This document shows, piece by piece, positions 1 through 9,918 of a DNA stretch of 64,000 nucleotides. Made by a program: the position numbers and the translations under genes. The DNA is taken from contig NW_023998422.1 in assembly GCF_014805625.2 (NCBI RefSeq), forward strand, positions 3,376,835 to 3,440,834. The letters are read 5' to 3'. A model generated the notes under the pieces. It was not told the origin of the DNA. It made no database searches and worked only from the letters and a program-made list of their open reading frames with translations. The DNA comes from Glossina fuscipes (lineage: Eukaryota; Arthropoda; Insecta; Diptera; Glossinidae). Position 1 is the first letter of the stretch. Every line of letters begins with the position of its first letter.

Positions 1-878
1 CTAAGCATTTAATACACGCTGATGGCTTTATGGAAATTGATATACAATGAATTGATAAAAGCGCATTTATAATAATGAACTGTTCTTCGCAAGTTTGGTA
101 CAATTAAAGCGATTATATAACAATCTAAAAATGTCTTGAACAAAGGATACCCATCTATCCATTTCAGTTAAATATCTAACTATGCATGAACGACTTTCTA
201 TCACATCAATGTCTCTGTCAGCGAAACCTTCAAACCGCATTGCTTGACATCGTGCAATAAATGCACATATATGTAATATATGTACATATATGAAAAAGAA
301 ACAATGACGGATATCATATAATTGAAGTTAGAAATATTTTTCGATTTTCACTTTACACATGATTTGCTCTAAGTTCTAAATTGCTTTGATTTCTCGCTAA
401 AAACCGTTAGCCGATTTTTTTCCTCTATATTTACTTCCATTCCATGGTTGGGTGCTTTTCACGTTGCAGAGTGCTGAGGAGTTGGCTTCAATCGTATAAT
501 AATTGACTTATGAATTGACATATGATTATTATGTTCAGCTGTGTCGCTCTCAAAAACAAACTTTTGCACAACTTCTACAAAATCTAGAACACAATGCTCC
601 ATTATGAACATATATTAAAATTCTTCAATAATGCTATCAGGTTACGAATGTTTCAGTTTCGATCAGCTCTCTAAAGGGACACATGGAGTCTAAAGAAGTT
701 TTGGTTAGATTGAATTGTTTGATCATTTTTTAAAGTTATTTTTAGGACAAATTCTTTTTAATTGAGTTGTTATGTGCTGAGATTTGTTGTGTTCTCACCA
801 ACGACAGCATGGAAACTCGTTTGCGAAGCATGCAAATAACCAAAGTTGCAAAATGCAACAACAAAATCAAAGCGGAAT

Positions 879-1006
879 GTAAACAAAAGAATGTAAACAA
901 ATAACACGTGCGGCTTAATGTAAACAAAACTTAAACCAATAAAAAAAAACCCTGTTTGATGGCAAAAAAATAAATCAAAAATAACCTCGGTTCAATACGT
1001 AAACAA
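879..1006 (+). promoter_or_regulatory. Cluster of four forkhead-type GTAAACAA motifs
   Basis: GTAAACAA occurs at 879-886, 893-900, 920-927 and 999-1006, all in the same orientation. This matches the consensus bound by forkhead/FOXO factors. Four identical 8-mers in 128 bp is notable even in AT-rich DNA, and the cluster lies about 0.5-0.65 kb upstream of SAAL1. Function is inferred. A decayed A-rich tandem repeat is an alternative. Confidence 0.35.
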
Positions 1007-1201
1007 AACGATGAGTTATGTCTTCCAAAAAAGAATTGCCAATCTCAATAATTACTTTAATTGTAGACAGTATTGCCAATTAATGTTTCACAATAACATG
1101 AGTTTATTGGGAATTACATAATGATATGTTAGCTTTATAGTGCTTTGCTTATTCCACGGTAGGAAAAAGTTCCCGAATATATAGTTTTTATTTATAAATA
1201 T

Positions 1202-1209
1202 TATCGATA
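1202..1209 (+). promoter_or_regulatory. DRE-like core promoter box TATCGATA
   Basis: A perfect palindromic TATCGATA lies 314 bp upstream of the SAAL1 ATG. In Drosophila this DREF-binding element is characteristic of housekeeping promoters, which fits the gene beside it. Function here is inferred from motif and position only. Confidence 0.4.
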
Positions 1210-1522
1210 GTCCGCGGATTTAGACACTATTAAGGCTTACTTGAATATTGCTAGAGGCAAATAAAAGTGTTATTAAATGACCTAAATGGTGGTTAAAGAT
1301 CCATATTAATATGTATAGGGGCTTAAATCGAAATCACTTTTTATTTACCTTGGTACGTTGTCATTCTCATGAGACTGTTTTCTAGCGGCACTTATTTGTT
1401 TGCATTAATCTATCTCAGTGAATGCCAGACAAGCCAAAACTTTGTATGTTTGCAATTGCTATTGTGTCTGGATAGAAGCATTCTATTCAAATTTGTTGTA
1501 AACTGAAAATAATAAACAAAAG

Positions 1523-2974
1523 ATGTCTACAAGGGAAAACCAAGCAAGCTATCAAGCGGAAGAGCCTGCAGCTGCTGAAAAGGGTGTTTTAAATGGTTCT
1601 GATAAAAATGAAGAACTATTTGCTTCAAATCCCAATGTATTAGAAGTTGAAAAAGCAGATCCTGAAGATTTGCAACGTATACGAGGAGATGCCATTGGCG
1701 ATACATTGTATAGTGAACGATTCGTATTAAATACATTGTTAAAATTAAGTAAATTGGAGAAAAATCTACAAGAGGAAGAGGAAATGGAGAAGGATTTATG
1801 CACTCTCTGGGATATGACCTTAGATGCAGACATAATCGAATATTTGCTAAAGCAAGATGTGTTAACCTTATTTGCCGAAGTTATAAAGGCCACGAATGAT
1901 AAGCGCTTAACTGAGATTTTGGTTGGAATATTGGCCAATATGTGCGACGTCAAGAAAACAAGAGATGAATTATGTTTGCAAGAATCACAATTGGTGGAAG
2001 TGTTATTGGATTTGTCGGGTTGTCTGGATGCTTTAACATTACAACAGCTTATGAGATTGTGGGCTGTAATATTTGTTAAAAGTCCCACAGAGCACATTGA
2101 GAAGTGGTACGACTTGGTCTGCAAAGATGGTCAATTCATAGAGAATATTTGTTTTATACTGAACAACGCCATTAATCATAAAGTATTGTTACAAACATTG
2201 GAGACTTTGAATGCGGTGCTTGCAAAATTCGCTTTGTTAGACAGTCCGGCCAAAAGTTTTACAGAACTTTTCATAAAATCTGAGGTTGTAAATGCTACTA
2301 TGGAAGCATTTAATACAATTTTGACTGACAATGCCGGGCAGGAAAACGATACTGACGAATTGGAGAAAAAGGAAGTAAAAATAAAGCAAACCTTCTGCAA
2401 TATTCACAGTATTTTAACACAATACCAGCAATACTCGGAAGAAGCTTATGCGGCACATTCTGAGGATATATTGCAATGTATGAAGAAAATTTTAAAACCT
2501 TTGGCCTTGAAGGTGGACATAGAAACATGGCAAACATTTGAATTGGAAGTTTTTGAAACATTAAGTGATCTGTTGGAGGTAATTTTTCTTATCTTATCGA
2601 TTGGAAGAAAATCAACAACTCATTGGTCATTGCTTAATGTTTACTTACTCTTTGGTTTACAGATTCTACCTCGTTGTTTTGATCCGCATTTATCCTCGTA
2701 CTTAATAAAAATTTGGCTTAAGTTTTTGCAAACACAACAAAGCTCCGCGTCAACCGAATTTGAAGAAGAATTAAATCATCAAGGTTTGTCCGATAAATGT
2801 TTGCAGCTTTTATTACTTATGTTAACTGAGGCTAGCAATGCAGAATTACAAGAAAATCTTAAAACTGTCCAATCGGAGCATAAAGGCCGCTTTTTAAAAT
2901 CCGTAGAAAAACTGGAAAAAAATGGTTGCTTAGTTAAAGCATATGATAAAATAAAGAATGCTCTTGGAGAGTAA
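1523..2974 (+). CDS. SAAL1: SAAL1-like protein (serum amyloid A-like 1)
   Basis: Model: join(1523..2578, 2663..2974), 455 residues. The acidic N-terminus is followed by the SAAL1 signature block around residues 55-75 (GDAIGDTLYSERFVLNTLL) and helical armadillo-like repeats (LTEILVGILANMC near 130-145, LQQLMRLWAVIF near 175-187). The open frame also runs through a typical short fly intron at 2579-2662, so a naive translation of 483 residues carries a false hydrophobic insert. The family is conserved in animals; in vertebrates it is linked to cell proliferation, and its biochemistry is poorly known. The ATG at 1523 follows an A-rich leader. The gene converges on the FAM185A-like gene with only 63 bp between stop codons. 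I am confident of the family and the intron, and less so of the function. Confidence 0.85.
   Translation: MSTRENQASYQAEEPAAAEKGVLNGSDKNEELFASNPNVLEVEKADPEDLQRIRGDAIGDTLYSERFVLNTLLKLSKLEKNLQEEEEMEKDLCTLWDMTLDADIIEYLLKQDVLTLFAEVIKATNDKRLTEILVGILANMCDVKKTRDELCLQESQLVEVLLDLSGCLDALTLQQLMRLWAVIFVKSPTEHIEKWYDLVCKDGQFIENICFILNNAINHKVLLQTLETLNAVLAKFALLDSPAKSFTELFIKSEVVNATMEAFNTILTDNAGQENDTDELEKKEVKIKQTFCNIHSILTQYQQYSEEAYAAHSEDILQCMKKILKPLALKVDIETWQTFELEVFETLSDLLEVIFLILSIGRKSTTHWSLLNVYLLFGLQILPRCFDPHLSSYLIKIWLKFLQTQQSSASTEFEEELNHQGLSDKCLQLLLLMLTEASNAELQENLKTVQSEHKGRFLKSVEKLEKNGCLVKAYDKIKNALGE
2579..2662 (+). other. SAAL1: In-frame 84-bp intron of SAAL1
   Basis: Donor GAG|GTAATT at 2579 and acceptor TTTACAG| ending at 2662, behind a pyrimidine-rich tract. 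The length is divisible by three and has no in-frame stop, so retention would insert 28 hydrophobic residues between the motifs SDLLE and ILPRCF. Size and splice signals are typical of fly introns, so splicing is the default reading. Confidence 0.8.
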
Positions 2975-3037
2975 AAAGCATTTTACTTGATTATATCTTA
3001 TACTTTAACATCTGTACTTAATCCTTAGTGATGCTCT

Positions 3038-4293
3038 TTAATTATTTTTCTGCTTGCCAGGCATCATATGTAAAGATGTCATCTCCATCCAAGAACTTTT
3101 GCCTAAGGTGACTTCATTCTTACAGTAAATTTTTAAAATTGCTTCTCTAGACGTTTCCGAATTCCATTTGAAATTTTGCTTGTTCTCATTTAAACCAGGA
3201 GTTAAATGCCGCAACGAATCATCCAAATTTATTGTGTTTACATCATTTTCTATGTTAGCCTCTATGTTCGCGTTATTCTCTATTGTTTCAGATATATTGA
3301 CTATAGCCGATTCCATATTTTCTGTTCGTATTACGTTATCCCCGGACAATTCCGATAATTGTATATTCATAAGGCCACCTTTGCAATGCACGCTCAAATT
3401 ACCATGCACGCCAACTATGTTTTTTTAAAACACATTTGACACATATTATATTTAAATAGTTGTACGTAAAATAATCACTTACGCATATTCAATTTTCCTT
3501 TCTGATTTACCACGACTTCCGTACGTTTATGAATGTTTTTCAGAAGTAAAGAACCGCAAGCGGTTTCAAACTTTGAGAAGTCCACATAGCTACAGTTGGT
3601 ATTGATACTACCATCTACAGTCGTGCAAGTGCAACATTCACCTTGCAACTTATCCAATGTGATATTCTGGAAATTTATTATTATTTATGTTGACCTTTTG
3701 TTTCTCATTTTTTTTTTTGTTTTGATATCTACCCCGTTGCCTTTTGTTTCTATCACAGTTTCTTTGCCCAACAATAAACCTAAGCAACTGATATTCTCAC
3801 CTTCACTCTCTAGGTGTATGAATTCGGCTCGTACATCTCGTACATTTATAAATCGTTTAGCTTTGACTCTAACTGCTCGGCCAAATATGTTTTTTACACT
3901 TGCGCCATGCTGCGAATTAACGGTTACTTGAGCTCTTACTGGTACCGCCAATTCGCAATGAAAATCGCTCTCAGGCGCTAATTTTTTAATAATAACTTCA
4001 ACTTGTTTTTCATCATCACTGATCTTAACATCCATTGAAGCTGTACAATTCTTAACGGGTCCACCATGAAGCTCACTTATAAATGCATTGCCATCCGGAA
4101 AAGCGTGAACATCCGCAGATCTAATTTTTGTGAAAATATCCGATAAAACAATTATGTGGGCTTGCGGATCAACGAATCTTAAGGTTTCTTGATGTATTTG
4201 ATTCATGGTGGGTGGAAATTTCTTCGAAGCATAAAAACGTTTAATTATTGTTAAATGACGAAATAAAGGCGCTGCTTGACGTAAAATTATCAT
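3038..4293 (-). CDS. FAM185A: FAM185A-like protein (DUF4097 family, probably mitochondrial)
   Basis: Three-exon model: complement(join(3038..3414, 3483..3666, 3733..4293)), 1122 nt, 373 residues. All junctions are GT-AG: donors GGG|GTAGAT and C|GTAAGT, acceptors TTTCCAG| and CATAG|. The start is the ATG at 4293; the frame is open further upstream but with no earlier ATG. The first 25 residues are basic and hydrophobic with no acid (MIILRQAAPLFRHLTIIKRF), like a mitochondrial presequence. The body has short repeating beta segments (VKAKRFINVRDVRAEFIHLE, LQGECCTCTTVDGSINTNC) like the beta-helical DUF4097 repeats of FAM185A. The biochemical role of the family is unknown. The C-terminus is Asn-rich and variable. 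The assignment rests on repeat pattern, length and recalled similarity. Confidence 0.7.
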
Positions 4294-4784
4294 TGCTTTT
4301 GACAATTTTAACAGCAATAAATACAATTCGGAAATGCCTCTAAATTGTAAGGTTATGATTGAATGTTATCAGCTGTTATTTGTTATACGCCATTTGATCA
4401 GAGTTACCAAATTCCAGTCTTAATAAATTGAAACTTGGACGTATGTGACAGTATGCGCATTCGTTGTTTACAATACATTGACTTCGCCAATGATGTGAGC
4501 GATGTATATCCTCAAAAAGCATGTATACGATGAAAATCCAAATTTTATTTACTTTCGAAATCGATGATTTGCATGTAATTTTATTATTTTATGCGCCTGT
4601 CCAATGAATGATTATGTAACCTGAATAAAAAAGACTGAACTGGAACAAGGTCAGTTTTTCGTTGGGAAAACTTTTAGCAAACATACGTTCATTGAGAAAG
4701 CAAGTTATAAACAACAATAAATAATTCTGTTTTTTTTTTGTTTCTATTTTCCTAATTATTCAAATAAGTCGGAAATAGTAAGTC
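4294..4784. other. FAM185A 5' flank
   Basis: Short AT-rich region between the FAM185A-like start codon and the retrotransposon remnant. It should hold the minus-strand promoter. No core promoter motif stood out, and there is no open frame of note. Confidence 0.4.
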
Positions 4785-7086
4785 TTTCCTACAGGTTGGC
4801 GTTAAAATTGTACCCATTCCTAAAGCTGGAAAAGATCTTGAAAACTTTACAAATTTCAGAGCTATATCCCTCCTGTCTGTACCAAGTGATTAAAGAAAGA
4901 CTCACTAAATTTCTGCACGACTCACAACTGCTCCAGGTCCTATGCTTATCAGAAACACATTTCCACCAGTATTTGTCTCAATAAGTTCTTTTCACCATAG
5001 TAAGTGAGAAAGCAAATGGTAACCAGGTAGTTATGTTTAGTTTCGACATCAATAAAGTGTATGACTGCGTTGATCTAGGGAAACTAGGTCAAATTCTAAC
5101 TGATTTTAAAATAGCGTCTCAATGTGGACTGTGGAATATAAATTTCCTTTTTCCGCGAACTATTGTGATGGGCTCAAATTCAGTTGAAGTTTGTGGAGGT
5201 CTACCTCACGGTAACTGCCTCAGTCCAATACTTTTTAATCTATACACAGCCGGCTTACATCGATTACAGGACAATACAACCCATTTATTTCAATACGCTG
5301 ATGATTTCTTAACTATTTCTGCTGAAAAATAGTAGAAGCAGTTTACATTCTTAATACCAAATCCAATCGTTTCTATAAAGATTGCGCGGATTTAAATTTT
5401 TTTTTCAAACCTGAAAAATCAAAAGTCATTTGTTTCGGTAAGGGCTCTAAAAAAATTTTCTGCATCACAGTTAACGGCACAAAAGTTAAACAATCTTCCT
5501 GCATTAAATTTCTAGGTAGAATAATCATCTCAAGTTTGACCCTTCATGACACACTAACGAGATGTTCTTGAAAATTGCTACACAGGCTCAAATGTAATCA
5601 AACTTTTAACCAATTTAAAAAATGGACTCCTACTAAAGAAAGCTTTAAATGTCTACAAATCTATTGTCCGTTCGAAAATTGAATATTCATACTCCCTACC
5701 GTGCAATTCCCCTGCGTATACAATTAAAAAAATACAAACCTTCCAACACTCATTTCTAAGACGCTGTACTGGGTTGTCCCCCTCGACTCCAATATCAATC
5801 TTACGTTGCATTTCGTTAGAAATTCCTGTAACAAAAAGAATATTCCTCTTCACTGAAAAAGAACTTCTCAAGGTAAACATTTTTAAGCCTGCTTTTTTCA
5901 ATAAAGTCGTCTCCAAAAATAATGATGTCTTCAGGAGTTACTTAAGTTGTTACAAAAAATTCAGCAACATTTTCAATAAATTTAACGCAGTACCCTCTTG
6001 GAGTAGTATTATTCACAAAAAGTGCGTCTTGGAATTAAACATACTTGATTCGATCACGAAATCAAGAAAAAATCGGTCAAGGTCTTGTCTTCGAACTGTA
6101 TGTCGGCAAAAACTCAATTACCTTCTAGGTTACTAGCTTCTCAGTTATAGAGTATCCAAATTTACTTTTAGGAAAATTCAAAGCCCTGCAAGAGTTATCA
6201 TCCACCTGCATTGAACTTCTGGCCATCAGACAGGCAATCCTCTTTGCAATTGAGAAAAAATTTAGAAGAATTGCATATTTTTCTGACAGCAAATCTGCTC
6301 TGATGCTAATCAAGAATAAGGATCCTTACAACATCTACGTTTTTGAAATTTACAACCTCTTAAAAGATCCAAGCATCGAAGAATGCCACCTAATCTGGAT
6401 CCCAGGTCGCAGTGGTTTTAGTATCAATGAAAGAGCAGACTTCTTTGCACGTGAAGCACAGTTCAATGGTTCGGTTCGGTTTTGTCCATTAACTATCCTC
6501 CCAGCGATACTCTCCTGCTTATCCAAAAAGTTATTGTAAAAGAATAGGAAGATGGGTGTCACGGTTTAGCTAGAGAAAAAAGTGACCGGGTTTTTTACAA
6601 AATTTACCCCTTTTTGGACACCCAAACTTTTACCTAAAGGAAAATTTGCAACATGGGAGTTTAAAATACTTCATAGATTATGAGTAATCACACTTATGAC
6701 AAGGTATACTTCAAAATGATTAAAGTCTCTTCCACTGGTAACTACGAAGAATGTAACATTACTGAGTCTGCCGAACATCTAATTTTTGAGTGCATGAGGT
6801 TTGACATCCTTAGACAATCTTTCAGTATATTTAGCGTATACATACAATTTTTTTGAAATTTTTCATGCTAGAAACTTTACGCATTTTAAGCAGCTGACTG
6901 GCTTTATTAAATCAACTGATTTCTCTTTTCTCTCTTCTATTCTCATAAGTTTGTTCATAAACACAGATCGCCTATACTTTTTCTTTTCCGGCATTCTTAG
7001 CCGGAATATCGACTATACAGTACCTTACGGAAGCAGAACATCACCTGTTTAACAAGCGTAAGCATCACTTAAAAAAAAAAGAAAAA
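4785..7086 (+). mobile_element. Decayed non-LTR retrotransposon (RT plus RNase H)
   Basis: Pieces of one element appear in order on the plus strand in shifting frames. An RT entry block (VGVKIVPIPKAGKD) starts near 4790. RT palm motifs follow at 5033-5332 (FDINKVYDCVD, GLPHGNCLSPILFNLY, and the catalytic QYADDFL). Next is an RNase H domain at about 6140-6480 (ELLAIRQAILFAIE, FSDSKSALMLI, IWIPGRSGFSINERAD). Last is a C-terminal Cys/His segment with AEHLIFEC near 6775-6792. It ends at an A-rich tail at 7071-7086. RT followed by RNase H points to the I/R1/LOA-type group of non-LTR elements. Many stops and frameshifts and the missing ORF1 and endonuclease show a dead, 5'-truncated copy. The exact 5' edge is uncertain. 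Confidence 0.85.
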
Positions 7087-7387
7087 GCGCTCATTTTACG
7101 TTTCGGAAAAATATAAAAATATCGTCAATGGTTTTTTTCTACGTTACTGGATTATGGGTCTAAGTTGAATCAAATGGGCCTAATCCATATCCAAACTAAA
7201 AAAAAAAAATCTATCGCCAACTTTCCTAAGGCTCATTCAAAGAACTCTGTGTTCACATTGGGCATTTTTCACACGTCGCAACGCATTTTCGGTTCTTAAT
7301 TTGCTAAACAACGGAAGAAGAAGAAGAACACAACAATAAATAATTGTAATCTAATTTTTTGCTTGTGAACTACTTGTATTCAAAATA
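7087..7387 (+). promoter_or_regulatory. Presumed spt4 promoter region
   Basis: About 300 bp between the A-rich end of the retrotransposon and the spt4 ATG. No clear TATA or DRE box was seen. The proximal promoter should fall here, which would put the element insertion immediately upstream of a housekeeping promoter. Confidence 0.3.
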
Positions 7388-7848
7388 ATGTCATTTGATA
7401 CGATACCCAAGGATTTGCGAGGCTTGCGGGCGTGCTTGGTATGCTCCTTGGTAAAAGTATGTTTGTTTTTATGACATAAAAAAAAAGTGTTTAAAGCACA
7501 TATGCCTTTTAGACCTTCGATCAATTCGAATATGATGGCTGTGAGAATTGCGACGACTTTTTGCGCATGAAAAACAACAAAGATAATGTTTATGATCACA
7601 CTAGCAACAATTTTGACGGAATTATTGCCTTAATGAGTCCCGAAGATTCGTGGGTAGCGAAGTGGCAAAGAATAGGTAAGTTAAATACAGTTGTTATAAT
7701 GAAGCTAAATTTATAAGACGCATTTTTAGGGCGCTTTACAAGAGGAATCTACGCGATATCAGTCAGCGGAAATTTGCCCCAAGCCACTTTAAGAGAAATG
7801 AAGAGCCGTGGAATACCATATAGACCTAGAGACACTAGTCAACGTTAA
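7388..7848 (+). CDS. spt4: Transcription elongation factor SPT4
   Basis: Three-exon model: join(7388..7456, 7513..7675, 7730..7848), 351 nt, 116 residues, the size of Drosophila Spt4. Junctions are AAA|GTATGT...TTTTAG|ACC and ATAG|GTAAGT...TTTTAG|GG. Exon 1 gives the conserved opening [15 protein letters not shown]. The four zinc-binding cysteines are C16, C19, C33 and C36. The strongly conserved [20 protein letters not shown] and [20 protein letters not shown] blocks follow. SPT4 pairs with the NGN domain of SPT5 to form DSIF, which controls RNA polymerase II pausing and processivity in the nucleus. The gene is convergent with Mvk. All exons are short, so single-frame ORF calling would miss it. 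Confidence 0.95.
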
Positions 7849-7942
7849 ATTTCGCTCATTTTATATGCAATTTCAAGGCTGACGATAAATTTCCATCAGA
7901 CTAAGACAACGTACGCATTATTTATAAAATTTCCTTTTTGTC

Positions 7943-7955
7943 TTTATTAAATAAA
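7943..7955. terminator. Overlapping bidirectional poly(A) signals between spt4 and Mvk
   Basis: TTTATTAAATAAA contains AATAAA on the plus strand (7950-7955, about 100 bp after the spt4 stop) and AATAAA on the minus strand (7948-7943, about 115 bp after the Mvk stop). One 13-bp sequence could therefore serve both convergent genes. This is inferred from position; cleavage sites were not seen. Confidence 0.5.
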
Positions 7956-8061
7956 AATTATTTTCCTCTATGTATACAAGTAAAATATCGTTTATCATTA
8001 TAAAAATCTTATGTTTATAAAAACTAAGTGAGATAATTTGTAGTGTCCGAAATAATGTGTT

Positions 8062-9243
8062 TTACAATTTTTCTATGGATAAACCATCCCCACCAGCTGT
8101 AGTTGAGTGCACTCCGAAACCAGCTGCTTCCAACTCTTCCTTTAACTTCCAATATACTTCATTTTTAGCATAATTATCGGGCAACAGGACTATAACATAG
8201 CCACCTGCTCCCGCACCGGTTACTTTACTAAAGAATCCTCGTTTGTAAGCAATACTGAAAATTTGCTCTAACTTAGGATGGCTAACACCAATTGCTTTCA
8301 GCAGATCATTATTGATTTGGAATAGCCTTTCCAGTTTCTCAAATTTTTCACTGTCGTCTTGGCTATTACCAAATATTTCATACAATGGTATAGCTTCTGT
8401 AACCAAGGCTTCAAGTGAATTCCAGATAGCGTTTATTACTTCAGGGAATGTCTCAGTAAGGTGCCGGACTTTGGCTACTATATCTGCGGTGCTACGTTTC
8501 ACTTTGCTGTCGACCAACAGTATGTTTAAAGGTCGTAAGATGTTAATCGTTTGAAATCCTTGTCCTTTAACAAAGCGCAACATTCCACCGTAACTGCAGA
8601 TAGTGTTGTCGACCCCTGATGGCGTGCCGTGAACGATACGTTCCGATTCAAAAGCCCAATTAGATATCAGAGCCAAATTTTGTGGATCCCGGTAACTGGA
8701 TAAATCGAAGTGCCGAGCATACAAAAGGAAAGCTGCTGCCAACGCCACGCCATATGATGCGGAACTACCCAGACCCGATCCTATATTGAGTTCAGTGTCT
8801 ATATGTAGCGTGAAACCATTTGTTATTTTGAAGTCTTTTGCAGGTGAAGAGAGTACAGCTCCTGCCAGCAAATAGTAAATTGATATAAATGATTTCTGGT
8901 TTTTTTGTTTTTTGGATGAGCTATTGTTTTCGAGTTGCTCTTCTTGTTGTTTTGCCAGTTCAGCACGCACCTCTTCTAGCAATTGAACAGTGCTGTCAGA
9001 TTTTTCTGTAGGATATTTTGTTCGAAATTTGCTCAAAAATTCATTAAACGCTTTCACCTCCACGCTGAAGTTATTATTAAGCGCTTCCAGGTGAACGGAA
9101 ATTAATGTTTGGGTTTGATCCATAGAAAATCGCAGAGTGGTAGCCAAGCCTACAACAGCAGCCAAAGCAGGTTTATGATAAACCACTGCATGTTCTCCAT
9201 GCAAAATAATTTTACCCGGTGCTCTAACTTGAAAGTCAAACAT
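8062..9243 (-). CDS. Mvk: Mevalonate kinase
   Basis: Single 393-residue frame, close to human MVK (396). The GHMP-kinase motifs are in order: APGKIILHGEHAVV at 8-21 with Lys11, the ATP-binding glycine loop IGSGLGSSAS at 154-163, ESERIVHGTPSGVDNT with Glu201 and the catalytic-base Asp212, and VTGAGAGGY at 341-349. Glu201 and Asp212 keep the spacing of Glu193 and Asp204 in the mammalian enzyme. It phosphorylates mevalonate to 5-phosphomevalonate in the isoprenoid pathway, which in insects feeds juvenile hormone, dolichol and ubiquinone synthesis rather than sterols. A lysine/glutamine-rich linker at about 96-116 looks insect-specific. The gene lies downstream of BolA2 on the same strand. Confidence 0.95.
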   Translation of the reverse strand: MFDFQVRAPGKIILHGEHAVVYHKPALAAVVGLATTLRFSMDQTQTLISVHLEALNNNFSVEVKAFNEFLSKFRTKYPTEKSDSTVQLLEEVRAELAKQQEEQLENNSSSKKQKNQKSFISIYYLLAGAVLSSPAKDFKITNGFTLHIDTELNIGSGLGSSASYGVALAAAFLLYARHFDLSSYRDPQNLALISNWAFESERIVHGTPSGVDNTICSYGGMLRFVKGQGFQTINILRPLNILLVDSKVKRSTADIVAKVRHLTETFPEVINAIWNSLEALVTEAIPLYEIFGNSQDDSEKFEKLERLFQINNDLLKAIGVSHPKLEQIFSIAYKRGFFSKVTGAGAGGYVIVLLPDNYAKNEVYWKLKEELEAAGFGVHSTTAGGDGLSIEKL

Positions 9244-9648
9244 AATGGATTATGTAATTTTTGTTCGCGCAATCCGATGGTGCCTATGTTTTGCAATTCA
9301 AATTAACAGTAATCAGAAATCACAGTGTCTTTATATTCGTAGGCAGTATCAGGCGAGTTCAATGCAAATTTTGATTTATTCTTATAACACATAAAGCTGC
9401 CTTGTTATTATTAACAACCAAGTTTTTATTGTGAATTTTATAAAACAGATTTTTGAAACGAGATATAAACTAAACGAATGATTTGTAAATTGTAATTGGC
9501 TGCGATTTCGTTAACTTACTTTCACTTTCCGCTAGAGAGGTTATAACTTAAGTTCATATGAGTGTATGTAAAGCTTTTATAACTGCCTGCACTTTGTGAC
9601 AATAAAACTGGTTTTATTTCTCTACCTTCCCCCTTTAAAAAATTGCTT
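9244..9648 (-). other. BolA2-Mvk intercistronic spacer with minus-strand poly(A) signals
   Basis: 405 bp between the BolA2 stop and the Mvk start. On the minus strand AATAAA occurs at 9618-9613 (about 30 bp after the BolA2 stop), 9430-9425 and 9380-9375. The BolA2 transcript can therefore end before Mvk, so separate transcripts are possible, although I recall this pair as dicistronic in Drosophila. No coding sequence was seen. Confidence 0.5.
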
Positions 9649-9918
9649 TTATTGTTGCTTTTGTTTTTGTATATTCTCCCACTCTTCAACGGTGTAAGGT
9701 TTTTGGGTGAAGGCGTGTATTTCTTTAAGTTCCTCCGCCAATACCGCATTAACCATGCGGTGTTTCTGCAGCAATGTTTTGCCTTTGAATATATCCGATA
9801 CAATGATCACATTAAACTTGCCACCGCAACCGTCGGATTCGTCAACCGCACGCACATATTTCGTTTCAAGCTGATCTGCGAGTTTCTTCTCCAAATGGCC
9901 AGCTGTATATTTGCTCAT
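9649..9918 (-). CDS. BolA2: BolA-like protein 2
   Basis: An 89-residue frame filled by a BolA domain: YVRAVDESDGCGGKFNVIIV (21-40), LLQKHRMVNAVLAEELKEIH (49-68) and AFTQKPYT. Cys31 and the invariant His68 sit at the same positions as the [2Fe-2S] ligands of human BOLA2. That protein forms a complex with a monothiol glutaredoxin (GLRX3) to move Fe-S clusters in the cytosol. There is no targeting signal, which fits a cytosolic or nuclear BolA2 rather than mitochondrial BolA1 or BolA3. The Gln-rich tail is species-specific. Its position directly upstream of Mvk on the same strand matches a Drosophila arrangement I recall (CG33672/CG33671). Confidence 0.93.
   Translation of the reverse strand: MSKYTAGHLEKKLADQLETKYVRAVDESDGCGGKFNVIIVSDIFKGKTLLQKHRMVNAVLAEELKEIHAFTQKPYTVEEWENIQKQKQQ

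Larger units (their letters stand above)
1..1522. other. Upstream intergenic region of SAAL1
   Basis: AT-rich non-coding DNA with no supported gene. The only sizeable open frame (742-927, minus) is hydrophobic, low in complexity and resembles nothing I know. The part nearest the gene carries a cluster of GTAAACAA motifs, a TATCGATA box and a TCAGT initiator-like sequence at 1415-1419, about 105 bp before the SAAL1 start codon. The proximal promoter therefore probably lies between about 870 and 1450. The TSS is an inference. Confidence 0.5.

Noticed and set aside
742..927. 61-residue minus-strand open frame
   Set aside because: Cys/Phe/Leu-rich, unlike any family known to me, and it covers the repeated GTAAACAA promoter-like sequence.
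3596..3931. 111-residue plus-strand frame
   Set aside because: Antisense shadow of the FAM185A-like exons, which have family motifs and valid splice sites.
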